Shown: one piece after another, positions 8,988-17,443 of the stretch | Layout: every line of letters begins with the position of its first letter | Position numbering within the stretch: position 1 is the stretch's first letter | From: Acidobacteriota bacterium | GTDB lineage: Bacteria; Acidobacteriota; Terriglobia; Terriglobales; Acidobacteriaceae | Assembly (NCBI GenBank): GCA_021791875.1 | Contig: JAJYVU010000019.1 | Location: 1 to 53,439, forward strand | Reading direction: 5' to 3' | DNA length: 53,439 nucleotides | Notes under the pieces: model-generated | What the model saw: the letters and a program-made list of their open reading frames with translations, nothing else | The model's database searches: none | Told to the model about the DNA's origin: nothing | Program-made: the position numbers and the translations under genes

Positions 8988-11900
8988 ATGGACGCCATAG
9001 TGATGTCTCGGTTTCGCTGTGCTGGTCTTCGTCTGTTTCTCTTCGCGTCTGTTCTTGTCTTGGCCCTGAGCGCATGTTCGGGTAGCGGCAACTCATTTAC
9101 TTCATCACCGACGCTAAGTTCTATCCAGGTTGCCCCTGCATCGCCCAGCGTGGCAGCCGGACTGACACAGCAACTTACCGCCACTGGCACATTATCGAAC
9201 GGCTCAACCTCTGACCTCACGAATTCCGTTACCTGGTCTTCCCAAAACGCGGCCGTAGCTACGGTGAGTGCTTCTGGTCTGGTTACGGGACAATCTACCG
9301 GAACCGCGGTGATCACGGCGACGAGCGGCTCTATCAGCGGTTCGGTCACCATGACGGTGACGGCAGCCCAGATGATATCCATCGCGGTCACTCCGTCGAA
9401 TCCCTCCCTGGCTGCAGGCCTGTCGCAACAACTGCAGGCAACCGCTAAATTTACCGATGGCTCAACGTCAGATGTTACGAGTTCTGTCACCTGGTCTTCC
9501 CAAAACACAGCCGTAGCTGCCGTCAGCTCGTCCGGCCTGCTCACGGGAAAAACTGTGGGCACCGCGGTGGTCACGGCAACCAGCGGCTCCATCAGTGCCT
9601 CCGTCACAGTGACTGTAACTCCTGCCCAGATGGTTACCATCGCGGTAAATCCGTCGAGTTTCTCCCTGGCGGCAGGTTTATCGCAGCAACTTCAGGCAAC
9701 CGCAATCTTTACCGATGGCACAACTACTGACCTAACGAATTCCGCTACATGGTCTTCCCAGAACACAGCCGTGGCTACGGTCAGTGCGTCTGGCAGGGTC
9801 ACGGGGCAATCTGTTGGCACGGCAGTAATTACCGCAACGAGCGGCTCCATCAGCGGATCATCAACCATAACCGTGACACCCGCCCAGGTCGTCTCCATTG
9901 CCGTAACTCCCGCAACAGCTACAGTAGCCGCTGGATTGACCGAGCAATTCACGGCAACGGCTACCCTCACGGACGGCTCCACATCCGATATTACGAGTTC
10001 GGCAAACTGGACCTCCGCTACTTCGAGTGTTGCCACGGTCGACTCCACCGGCCTGGCAACGTCGCTCGTGCAAGGCGCGGCGACGATTACGGCAACTGCG
10101 GGCTCTGTGAGCGGATCGGCCACTCTCACCGTCGGCCCACCCGTTCTGGAGTCGATTACGATCACGCCAGGGCCTGCCACCATGCAGCTGGGCGCTTCTA
10201 CCCCCCTGCAACTCACTGCTACCGGCGTCTATAGCGACAAGAGCACACAGGACCTGACCAGCCAGGTGACTTGGACAGCGGTCAACTCGCTGGTTGCCTC
10301 GGTCAATGCCTCAGGACAGGCTTCACCCTTGAGCGCTGGCTACACCACAGTAACCGTGACGGATGGCAGTATCTCGAGTTCGACTGCGCTGACGGTGCTG
10401 GCGACGCCACGTTATTTCTATGTCACCAGTGATTCGGGGCGGGATATCAGCCGGTTGGCGATTGATGCGAATAGCGGGCAGCCGCGATACACCGGATATC
10501 TGTTGACCGGCGATTTCAATAATGTTGGAGTGGGATGCCTGAGCATCAACCCCTCCGGCACAGTGGCTTATCTTACGACGCAGGTGAAAGCGACCAGCGG
10601 CACAGGTTACCTCGGCCAGATCAGCATCTACAACATCACTCAGAGCTCAGGGCAACTGAATTTCGTTTCCACTACCAGCAACCTTTCTATCGCTCTCGGA
10701 TGCTTGCAGTTTGCCCCGGATGGAAAGTTCGCCTATGCGGTCAGCGGCCTGGATAACGCAGGCAATCAGTTGGGGATCTTCACCGTCAATTCTGATGCAT
10801 CGCTGACGCTCGACAACACCATCCCTTTTCCATACTCTCCAATGAGCCTTGCGATCGATCCGCTGGGCAAGTTCCTCTATGTCGACGTATTAGACATCCC
10901 AGGCGGAACCTCAGGGAGCAGCTCAGTTTACGGCTACTCCATGGATGCTACTACCGGTGCGTTGACGTCATTGACCGGTAGTCCGTTCCCCCTGCCAACT
11001 GGGACTTTGGGGGCTCTTTCGTTCCACCCTTCAGGAAACTTCCTTTATGTGGCGAACGCGAATGGCAATACGGTCTCCGCATACACCGTAAACCGCCAGA
11101 CTGGCGCGCTCTCAGCATCGCCCTTTTCGACGATAACGCCCTGCACAAATCCTCTTCAACTGCAGATTTCTCCGGATGGAGCGCACGCCTATGAAAGCTG
11201 TTTGAATCAGACCAACTCAATCGCTGCTTATGCTATAGCAGCAGATGGCAGCCTCACGCAGACGGCTTCGGTCAATCCGGGAGGGGTGGTCAATCAGATA
11301 GCAGTCGACCCTTCGGGGCAATACTTGTACGCTTCTATGCCTGACAATGATCGTTTCAAGCTTTATAAGCTCGGCGCCAATGGCAGCGTTACATTCGAAC
11401 AACAGATTGCCGGAAGAAATAATATCTCGAGTACGGTGGTGATGGGCGGCACTACACCCGTCCAATGGACCACGACCAATGCCTATGTGACCTCTGCCGG
11501 GAATGACGCGGAAACTCCTTATACGGTCAATTCTGACGGTACGCTGACCGCGGGTACGAGTGCACCCACCAACACCGGACCGTTTTCGGCAACCATGTTG
11601 CCCTGGGACTCCTACCTGCTGCTCGCGACGCAGGCTGCCGCTCCCAATCTCGATGGCTATCTCGCTGCAGGCAATTCAATCAGCCTGAAGTCCACAACCG
11701 GAACCGTGAACTCGGTCGGCGGCGTCGTGATAGATCCGAATGGAAATGAGGCCTACGCATCTGATCCGTCTTCTGGTCTGGTCTACGTCTACAGCGGCAA
11801 AGGGTTCTGGACCTCGGCCGGTCTCACCTTCACAGCCGGGGCCGGAGCCGGACCCGTCATCATGGACCCCTCGGGCCGATATCTCATCGTTGCCAATCAG

Positions 11901-12425
11901 ACCGAGCAGAGCATTTCGCTCATCCAGCCCGCAGGGGCGGCGGCCACCCCGAACGTCCTTTTGACATACACCCCCCTCGCACTGGCGATTGATCCTACAG
12001 GCAACTTCCTCTTTGTCGCTGGCGGTGACGGTTATCTGCACATGCTGGTCAGCGACGGCCAGGGAAATCTCAATGAATCTTCCAAGCCTGCCCTTGCCGG
12101 AAACATGCAGTCGGTTGCCGTCGATCCGATGGCTGATTTTGTTTACGCCGCCGGTGCGGGCGGCCTGCAAGCTTTCAGCTACGACCCTGCAGCGGTCACT
12201 CTCACCCCGGTGAGTCTCAATATCGCGGTCCCGCTCACGAATGCCACCGGTGTCTATGTAGATCCCAGCGGCAAATTCCTTTATGTCTCGGTTAGTTCCA
12301 GCACAACCAATGCGCTTTATCTATTCACGATCAACAGCGATGGCACTCTTACCGCTTCCACCTCCAATCCGGTGGCAAACCCCCAGGATGCAACCTCGAT
12401 GGTTTTCCATGCGCAGGTGCAGTAG
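8988..12425 (+). CDS. Cell-surface lipoprotein with five BIG2 Ig-like domains and a beta-propeller
   Basis: A 1145-residue exported protein. The N-terminus has a signal peptide ending in the lipobox LSAC (Cys about residue 29), so it is probably lipid-anchored. Residues ~38-465 are about five BIG2-type Ig-like repeats of ~84-88 residues, each with the pattern I-x-V-x-P, AAGLxQQLTATG, TDGSTSDxTSSxTWSS and G-T-AVITAT-SGS-x-S. From ~470 to the end are repeated propeller blades (YVTSD, NPSGTVAYL, FAPDGKFAYAVSG, DPSGKFLYVS) of the YncE/lactonase-like seven-bladed type. Such proteins are abundant in Acidobacteriota; adhesion or carbohydrate binding is an inference, and no catalytic site is evident. 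An alternative ATG at 9003 also fits; neither start has a strong ribosome site. Domains 1-4 are very similar at DNA level. Confidence 0.85.
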   Translation: MDAIVMSRFRCAGLRLFLFASVLVLALSACSGSGNSFTSSPTLSSIQVAPASPSVAAGLTQQLTATGTLSNGSTSDLTNSVTWSSQNAAVATVSASGLVTGQSTGTAVITATSGSISGSVTMTVTAAQMISIAVTPSNPSLAAGLSQQLQATAKFTDGSTSDVTSSVTWSSQNTAVAAVSSSGLLTGKTVGTAVVTATSGSISASVTVTVTPAQMVTIAVNPSSFSLAAGLSQQLQATAIFTDGTTTDLTNSATWSSQNTAVATVSASGRVTGQSVGTAVITATSGSISGSSTITVTPAQVVSIAVTPATATVAAGLTEQFTATATLTDGSTSDITSSANWTSATSSVATVDSTGLATSLVQGAATITATAGSVSGSATLTVGPPVLESITITPGPATMQLGASTPLQLTATGVYSDKSTQDLTSQVTWTAVNSLVASVNASGQASPLSAGYTTVTVTDGSISSSTALTVLATPRYFYVTSDSGRDISRLAIDANSGQPRYTGYLLTGDFNNVGVGCLSINPSGTVAYLTTQVKATSGTGYLGQISIYNITQSSGQLNFVSTTSNLSIALGCLQFAPDGKFAYAVSGLDNAGNQLGIFTVNSDASLTLDNTIPFPYSPMSLAIDPLGKFLYVDVLDIPGGTSGSSSVYGYSMDATTGALTSLTGSPFPLPTGTLGALSFHPSGNFLYVANANGNTVSAYTVNRQTGALSASPFSTITPCTNPLQLQISPDGAHAYESCLNQTNSIAAYAIAADGSLTQTASVNPGGVVNQIAVDPSGQYLYASMPDNDRFKLYKLGANGSVTFEQQIAGRNNISSTVVMGGTTPVQWTTTNAYVTSAGNDAETPYTVNSDGTLTAGTSAPTNTGPFSATMLPWDSYLLLATQAAAPNLDGYLAAGNSISLKSTTGTVNSVGGVVIDPNGNEAYASDPSSGLVYVYSGKGFWTSAGLTFTAGAGAGPVIMDPSGRYLIVANQTEQSISLIQPAGAAATPNVLLTYTPLALAIDPTGNFLFVAGGDGYLHMLVSDGQGNLNESSKPALAGNMQSVAVDPMADFVYAAGAGGLQAFSYDPAAVTLTPVSLNIAVPLTNATGVYVDPSGKFLYVSVSSSTTNALYLFTINSDGTLTASTSNPVANPQDATSMVFHAQVQ
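9110..10130 (+). repeat. Tandem in-gene repeats encoding BIG2 domains
   Basis: Four successive ~250-bp units share long nearly identical stretches, for example TGGTCTTCCCAAAACGCGGC at 9234, TGGTCTTCCCAAAACACAGC at 9492 and TGGTCTTCCCAGAACACAGC at 9750. The period is 258 bp, an exact multiple of three, so unit gain or loss would keep the frame. This indicates recent duplication or gene conversion between units. Confidence 0.75.
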
Positions 12426-12461
12426 CTTTGCAGAGCCCGCTATTTTCCCGGGTCGCTTTGC

Positions 12462-12482
12462 GGCCTGATCTTGAATCAGGCC
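12462..12482 (+). terminator. Hairpin after the BIG2/propeller gene
   Basis: GGCCTGAT, loop CTTGA, ATCAGGCC is a perfect 8-bp stem 37 bp after the stop codon. There is no T-run after it (ATCACTCTC), so termination strength is uncertain. Confidence 0.45.
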
Positions 12483-12533
12483 ATCACTCTCATTGAATTG
12501 GATTTGGACGGAGCCAGAAGACTGCGACACTAG

Positions 12534-12642
12534 AACTGGTCTCATAAACTCTCCGCGCCGGGTGAGGCCTCGCATGAGACCCGCCATCGAAGCGGGGCTC
12601 ATGCTTTTCGTCGAAGCCGCTACGCGATTTATGAGACCAGTT
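12534..12642. repeat. Nested inverted repeat (possible REP/MITE-like element)
   Basis: AACTGGTCTCATAAA (12534-12548) is perfectly inverted as TTTATGAGACCAGTT (12628-12642). Inside lies a second hairpin, CATGAGACCCGC (12573-12584) / GCGGGGCTCATG (12592-12603), with one mismatch and a 7-nt loop. The core ATGAG/CTCAT therefore appears four times in a symmetric 109-bp structure. No transposase is encoded. It could be a small non-autonomous or REP-type element, or an RNA structure. Confidence 0.5.
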
Positions 12643-13002
12643 TCAGGAATACGCCATGGGCAGCATCACCCGGAAATCTCCACAACAATCCTGCCGGAAA
12701 TTACCCCTCAAACTGCTACTCTGAATCTAGGGCATCGCAAAAGGGAACTGCGCACACCCCCTCTTCATCCATCCCGGACAAGTCAGAATTACCTACCCCC
12801 AGCTTCGTGTTGATTCTAAAAGACTTACGAGCCATACCCTCTCGTAACTCATCTAGTTTCAACACCTTACAAGACATTAATGATGCCTGTAAAAGTGAAT
12901 CTGCTCACCTCGGAGCAGCCGCCTGCAGAGGAATCTCCGGTCGGCAGAGCGTAACCTCAGGCGCACATGCTGGCATCGGGAGGCATCACCGGAAAAGCGT
13001 CC

Positions 13003-13028
13003 ATCTATACGATTAATATCGTATAGAT
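13003..13028. promoter_or_regulatory. Operator-like palindrome upstream of ribBA
   Basis: ATCTATACGAT and ATCGTATAGAT are perfect 11-bp inverted arms around a TAAT centre. The A/T-rich sequence, compact symmetry and 4-nt centre resemble a dimeric repressor operator more than a terminator. It lies about 230 bp before ribBA; the cognate regulator is unknown. Confidence 0.4.
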
Positions 13029-13249
13029 CGCATAAAAGCGCAGGATTGCTCACCCCCTGTAACTGATATGAAACAAAAGGCTTACACGCCTAATCACTAC
13101 GTAACATCAAGATTCTATGCAACTTACTATTCGATGGTCAGAAGATCTAAAAATCGTAGGGCACACCCACATCCTCGTGCCCCTCTTAACTGGCCGGAAG
13201 AGTAAACCCTGCTGTCTGCGTCACGTAACACTGCCGTAAACATCATTCC

Positions 13250-14461
13250 GTGCGAGACTATATGGTCATGCACGCCCAGCCGCCCTTTACGGATGTTCCC
13301 GGAGCCATCGCTGAAGTCCGCGCCGGCCGGATGATCGTCGTCGTCGACGACGAAGACCGAGAAAACGAAGGCGACCTGACTCTCGCCGCCGAATTCGTCA
13401 CCCCTGAGGCCATCAATTTCATGGCCCGCCACGGTCGCGGCCTCATCTGCCTCACGCTCACCGAGGAGCGCGCCGACTTTCTGCGCCTCAACCCCATGGT
13501 GCAGCAGAACTCGTCGAAATTCGGCACCGCCTTCACCGAAACCATCGAAGCCCGTGAAGGCGTTACCACCGGCATCAGCGCCCACGACCGCGCCCACACC
13601 ATCCGGGTCGCCATCGACCCTGCCTCCACAGCGCACGACCTCGCCCGGCCTGGCCATGTTTTTCCGTTGCGCGCCCGCAAGGGCGGCGTCCTCGTTCGCG
13701 CCGGACAAACCGAGGCCTCTGTTGACCTCGCCCGCATGGCCGGCCTGATTCCCGCCGGCGTCATCTGCGAAATCATGCGTGACGACGGCTCCATGGCCCG
13801 CGTCCCGGACCTCATCGACTTCTGCACACGGCACGGCCTCAAAATGCTCACCGTCGCCGAGCTCATCCGCTACCGCCTCCAGAACGAGCGCTATATCTAT
13901 CGCGTCGCCGAGGGAACCCTCCCCACGTCCTACGGCGACTTCCGGATGATTGCCTACGAGAGCGAAGTCGGCGCTGAGGAAAGCCATCTCGCGCTCGTCC
14001 GCGGCGACGTCCACACCCATCCTCAAGAAGAAGAAACCGAACCCGTCCTCGTCCGCGTCCACTCACATTGCATCGCCGGAGACATCTTCGGAGCCTCGGT
14101 TTGCGACTGCCAGAGTGTCCTGCACGAATCCATGCGGATGATCGCCGAAGCAGGCCGCGGCGCACTCATCTACCTCCACAACACGGGCAGGGGATTCGGC
14201 ATTGACAAAAGCACGGATCCTCCACGCATCGTCTATCACTCCAAAGATCGCAAAGACGAAACTCGCGCCGAATCCAGCGAACGCCACCAGCGCATCCTGC
14301 GTCAGGTCGGTCTCGGTGGCCAGATCCTGGCAGACCTCGGCATCCAGAAGATCCGCCTGCTCTCCAACACCCCCACGCACGTCCCCGCGCTTCAGGGCTT
14401 CAATGTCGAAATTGTGGAGCAGGTCCCCATTCCATCCAGGTTGGCCGCGATGCGCTCCTGA
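13250..14461 (+). CDS. ribBA: RibBA: 3,4-dihydroxy-2-butanone-4-phosphate synthase with a divergent GTP cyclohydrolase II domain
   Basis: Residues ~5-210 are a convincing RibB domain, with DDEDRENEGDL (Mg and substrate site), HGRGLICL, a 'TTGISAHDRA' segment, RPGHVFPLRA and RAGQTEASVDLARMAGL. It makes the four-carbon riboflavin precursor from ribulose-5-phosphate. Residues ~215-403 are RibA-like: HSHCIAGD...VCDCQ keeps the zinc ligands (C-x10-C-x-C), GRGFGI replaces GRGIGL, and the C-terminal RLLSNTP and VEIVEQVPI remain. The usual DTVEAN segment is absent, and the catalytic Asp of D-x-R appears as Ile in ILRQVGLGGQIL. Cyclohydrolase activity is therefore doubtful. Starts at GTG 13250, ATG 13262 or ATG 13268 are all possible; none has a clear ribosome site. 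The 3' end overlaps the convergent HAD gene by 70 bp. Confidence 0.85.
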   Translation: MRDYMVMHAQPPFTDVPGAIAEVRAGRMIVVVDDEDRENEGDLTLAAEFVTPEAINFMARHGRGLICLTLTEERADFLRLNPMVQQNSSKFGTAFTETIEAREGVTTGISAHDRAHTIRVAIDPASTAHDLARPGHVFPLRARKGGVLVRAGQTEASVDLARMAGLIPAGVICEIMRDDGSMARVPDLIDFCTRHGLKMLTVAELIRYRLQNERYIYRVAEGTLPTSYGDFRMIAYESEVGAEESHLALVRGDVHTHPQEEETEPVLVRVHSHCIAGDIFGASVCDCQSVLHESMRMIAEAGRGALIYLHNTGRGFGIDKSTDPPRIVYHSKDRKDETRAESSERHQRILRQVGLGGQILADLGIQKIRLLSNTPTHVPALQGFNVEIVEQVPIPSRLAAMRS

Positions 14462-15105
14462 ACCGCTGGCCGGTCACCCGGCAATGGCCAGCCCGGCAAC
14501 AGGTTGGCAGACGCAAGCTCGTGACGCAACTGCGTCACGTTGCGGAACTGGACCGCGTGCAGCCCAAGCTGCCGCGCCGCCTCAATATTCACTGGCTTGT
14601 CGTCGATAAAGAGTGCCTCGCCTGCGGCAATCCCCAGTTTGTCGCAGGTATACGTGTAGATTGCTGCATCTGGCTTGGCAATCTTCAACTCGCAGGAGAA
14701 GGTCTGCTGCGTAAAGTGTTGCAGCCACGCGAATTCCTGCTGCACGTAGCGCATCATCTCCTCGCCCATGTTCGAGAGAATCGCCGTCCGCATCCCCCGA
14801 TCCTGCAAAGCTGCGGCCCAGACCAGCATCTCTTCGTTCAGAGTCGCCCACATCAGCACATCCTGCTCAATCAGCTCTTCTATCTGATCTGTCCCGAGCA
14901 TCACGCCCGTGTCGGTCAGAATCCGCTGCCAGTAGGTCGCGCCGTTCAGGTGGCCCAGGTCGTATTCATGGCGATACCGCCAGTAGTGCTCCTCAAACAC
15001 CGCGTGCCCAAGGCCGGTAATCTCCAGCAGCCTCTGATGCGCTGCAGGATCCTGGGCGTTACTGAGCACCATTCCATAGTCAAAAATAACGCCGCGAATC
15101 GCCAT
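14392..15105 (-). CDS. HAD-superfamily hydrolase (subclass IA)
   Basis: A 237-residue haloacid dehalogenase-like phosphatase. Motif I is GVIFDYGMVLS with the nucleophilic Asp; the second acid of the usual DxD is Gly, as in YihX/epoxide-hydrolase-N-type members. Motif II Ser/Thr is in AILSNMG, motif III Lys in IAKPDAAIY and motif IV in LFIDDKPVNIEAA. A frame extends upstream to 15147, but GAAGGAG sits 5-6 nt before the ATG at 15105, which gives MAIRGVIFDYG and fits the family. The substrate is unknown; a sugar or nucleotide phosphate is typical. It is divergent from the aminotransferase gene and overlaps the ribBA 3' end by 70 bp on the opposite strand. Confidence 0.85.
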   Translation of the reverse strand: MAIRGVIFDYGMVLSNAQDPAAHQRLLEITGLGHAVFEEHYWRYRHEYDLGHLNGATYWQRILTDTGVMLGTDQIEELIEQDVLMWATLNEEMLVWAAALQDRGMRTAILSNMGEEMMRYVQQEFAWLQHFTQQTFSCELKIAKPDAAIYTYTCDKLGIAAGEALFIDDKPVNIEAARQLGLHAVQFRNVTQLRHELASANLLPGWPLPGDRPAVQERIAANLDGMGTCSTISTLKP

Positions 15106-15259
15106 GCACGCTCCTTCGGTCAGGCCAGGCCAGCAAACTGAATCCACTTCCTGTCCTTATTATGACGGCCTTCCTTGTCCAGCACCCTGTGAATCCTTCC
15201 GCAAAAGCCATCCCAGGACCAACTCTCCTATCCGCTGCAGGACAGGGCAGAATGAATAC

Positions 15260-16432
15260 ATGCCCGTAAACTTTGCCCGTCGCACAAACTGGGACCTGGC
15301 CATGTCCGAAACAGCCCGCGCGCTCGAAGAGGCCGGTAACAGTGGCCAGGCCGTCTGCAACCTTACAGTCTCCAACCCCACTATCTGCGGCTTCCAGTAC
15401 AACGAACAAGCAATTGTGGCGGCGTTATCGGTCCCTGCTGTCTTCTATTACGAGCCCGATCCACGCGGCATGCTTCATGCCCGTGAGGCTGTTTGTGACT
15501 ACTACGCCACTCACTCCGCGTCGCTCCCGCCTGAGCATCTCTTCCTCACCACCAGCACCAGTGAAGCCTACAGCTCCCTCTTCCGCCTCCTCTGCAATCC
15601 CGACGACGAAGTTCTCATCGCCCAGCCCAGCTACCCCCTTTTCGACTTCCTTGCTCAGATATGCGACGTCCGCCTTGTCCCTTACCAGCTCTTTTACGAC
15701 CATGGCTGGCACATCGACTTGGCAGGGCTCCGGCAGCAGATCACGCCCCGCACCCGCGCCATTGCGCTCGTCCATCCCAACAACCCGACGGGGCATTTCA
15801 CCTCGGCTGTTGAGCGGGCGCAGCTCGAAGAGATCTGCGCCGAGCACGGCCTTGCCCTCATCGTCGACGAGGTCTTCCTCGACTTTCCCCTGGACGGCCA
15901 AAAGCCGCAAAGCTTTGCCGCTGGCGATCATCCGACCCTGACCTTTGTCCTGAGCGGCCTCAGCAAGATCTGCGGACTGCCGCAAATGAAAGCCTCCTGG
16001 ATCGCTGCCTTCGGGCCGGACAGGGAAGTGAAGTCTGCTCTCGACCGTCTGGAGGTCATCGCCGACACCTATCTCTCCATGAACGCCCCCATCCAGCACG
16101 CCCTTCCGTCCTGGCTCGCTGGGCGCAATCTGATTCAGGAGCAGATCCGTTCGCGCTGCCGCGCAAATCTCGCCACGCTGGACCAGCTGCTGGCCAAACG
16201 CACTCTCATCAGCCGTCTCGAGGTTGAGGCAGGCTGGTACGCCATCCTCCGGGTCCCGGCTCTCATGGACGACGAGGAACTGGCCGCACTGCTCATTCGT
16301 GAACACGATGTCGCCGTCCATCCCGGCCATTTCTTCGCGTTTCCTGACACTGGATGGCTCGTCGTCAGCCTCCTCTCGCCCCAACGGTGCTTTTCCCGCG
16401 GAATTGAATCTATCTCCCGATTTTTCAGATGA
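15260..16432 (+). CDS. PLP-dependent aminotransferase, class I/II (fold type I)
   Basis: About 390 residues. Family features are PDPRGMLHAREAV, the TTSTSEAYSSLFRLL segment that positions the PLP phosphate, QPSYPLFDFL, VHPNNPTGHF with the Asn that contacts PLP, IVDEVFLDF with the Asp that binds the pyridine nitrogen, and LSGLSKICGLPQMK carrying the Schiff-base Lys. It most resembles the aspartate/aromatic/alanine aminotransferase group; the amino donor cannot be specified. The open frame extends to 15104, but residues before MPVNFARRTNWDL look unlike protein, so ATG 15260 is chosen; its ribosome site (GGGCAG) is weak. Confidence 0.85.
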   Translation: MPVNFARRTNWDLAMSETARALEEAGNSGQAVCNLTVSNPTICGFQYNEQAIVAALSVPAVFYYEPDPRGMLHAREAVCDYYATHSASLPPEHLFLTTSTSEAYSSLFRLLCNPDDEVLIAQPSYPLFDFLAQICDVRLVPYQLFYDHGWHIDLAGLRQQITPRTRAIALVHPNNPTGHFTSAVERAQLEEICAEHGLALIVDEVFLDFPLDGQKPQSFAAGDHPTLTFVLSGLSKICGLPQMKASWIAAFGPDREVKSALDRLEVIADTYLSMNAPIQHALPSWLAGRNLIQEQIRSRCRANLATLDQLLAKRTLISRLEVEAGWYAILRVPALMDDEELAALLIREHDVAVHPGHFFAFPDTGWLVVSLLSPQRCFSRGIESISRFFR

Positions 16433-16787
16433 TTAGATCTCCCTTTCTCAAGTACTGTTGCGCAACTTGATTCCGGTAAAGTGTGACATTTAAACCACCT
16501 CGATAACCATCTGAAAATACGTAGTTTGTGAAATTATCGAATATACATCGCGACACAAAGCGAAAATTGTGGCTCAAAAATTGCTAGACGCGGACTTTGT
16601 TGCCGGTAATTCCGAGTCAAATTGTTATTCTGAAAATAGAGGCACAAGAAAAACAGCTGTCACCAGGCGGTGCTAACCCCAATTTTTTTTGAAGTACAGC
16701 CGGTCGTCGTTCGGCATCCGTACCGATGCTTCTCTAAAGTGATCCATCATCCCAGCAGTGAAAGCCGAAACAGAGGAAAATATTTGT
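16433..16787. promoter_or_regulatory. AT-rich promoter region before the MBL-fold hydrolase gene
   Basis: This 355-bp gap is clearly AT-richer than its neighbours and contains no supported gene. It should hold the promoter of the downstream gene. GAGGAAA (ending 8 nt before ATG 16788) is a good ribosome site. I see no terminator hairpin for the aminotransferase gene and no known riboswitch. Confidence 0.3.
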
Positions 16788-17420
16788 ATGGTCCTCGAAA
16801 CCTTTCCCGTCGGCATGCTGCAATGCAACTGCACGCTGCTTGGCGACGAAACAACCGGCGAAGCCATGGTCATTGACCCCGGCGATAATGTGCCGGAAAT
16901 CCTCTCGCGGCTTGCTGCCCACCGCCTTACCCTCAAGCAGATCGTCGTAACCCATGCGCACATCGATCATGTTGGTGGAGCACTCCAGCTCAAGCGCGCG
17001 ACCGGCGCACCCATCCTGCTCAACCAGAATGACTTACCGCTACTCCGCCTGATGGACGTACAGGCCGGATGGCTGGGGATCACCACGCCTGAGGTGGCGC
17101 CTCCGGATGAGAGCGCCGAGCACGGCATGACGCTCGGAATCTCTGGACATCCCGCCGAAGTCATTCACACTCCCGGCCATACGCCGGGCAGTATTTGCCT
17201 TTACTTCGCCCCGGACCACCTGCTGCTGGCCGGAGACACGCTCTTCGCGGGCTCCATCGGCCGCACAGACCTGCCGGGTGGCGACGGGCGCCAAATTTTG
17301 CGTTCCATTCATGATCGCCTCCTGGTGCTGCCAGACGACCTGCGTGTCATCCCAGGCCACGGCCCGGAAACCACTCTCGGCCACGAGCGGAAGACCAACC
17401 CGTTCCTGGTGGCCAGATAG
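16788..17420 (+). CDS. MBL-fold hydrolase, glyoxalase II-like (YcbL type)
   Basis: A 210-residue metallo-beta-lactamase-fold enzyme. Metal ligands appear in order: THAHIDHVGG (HxHxDH), HTPGHTPGS, GDTLFAGSIGRTDLPGGD, and the final His in IPGHGPETTLGHE. The short C-terminus, without the substrate-binding domain of classic glyoxalase II, matches the YcbL-type thioester hydrolases. The physiological substrate (S-lactoylglutathione or another thioester) is not determined. ATG 16788 is chosen over an upstream in-frame ATG at 16758 because GAGGAAA precedes it at 8 nt. Confidence 0.88.
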   Translation: MVLETFPVGMLQCNCTLLGDETTGEAMVIDPGDNVPEILSRLAAHRLTLKQIVVTHAHIDHVGGALQLKRATGAPILLNQNDLPLLRLMDVQAGWLGITTPEVAPPDESAEHGMTLGISGHPAEVIHTPGHTPGSICLYFAPDHLLLAGDTLFAGSIGRTDLPGGDGRQILRSIHDRLLVLPDDLRVIPGHGPETTLGHERKTNPFLVAR

Positions 17421-17443
17421 CCTCAATCCCATAAACTTGTCTT

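Larger units (their letters stand above)
12426..13249. other. 824-bp non-coding region with three hairpins or palindromes
   Basis: No supported gene is present; the frames at 12493-12813 and 12807-13016 lack ribosome sites and family resemblance. Contents: a terminator-like hairpin GGCCTGAT/ATCAGGCC (12462-12482) closing the BIG2 gene, a nested interrupted palindrome at 12534-12642, and an 11-bp-arm palindrome at 13003-13028 upstream of ribBA. I looked for an FMN riboswitch ahead of ribBA and could not find its conserved core. Confidence 0.5.

Noticed and set aside
9110..10130. Regularly spaced repeats that might suggest a CRISPR or satellite array
   Set aside because: The repeats are coding, in frame, 258 bp long, and match BIG2 domain sequence.
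12493..13016. Two short plus-strand frames (106 and 69 aa) in the gap before ribBA
   Set aside because: The first runs through the nested palindrome and neither has a ribosome site or protein-like composition.
12830..13249. FMN riboswitch ahead of ribBA
   Set aside because: The conserved AGGGTGAAATTCCC and GGCGGT cores of that riboswitch are not present.
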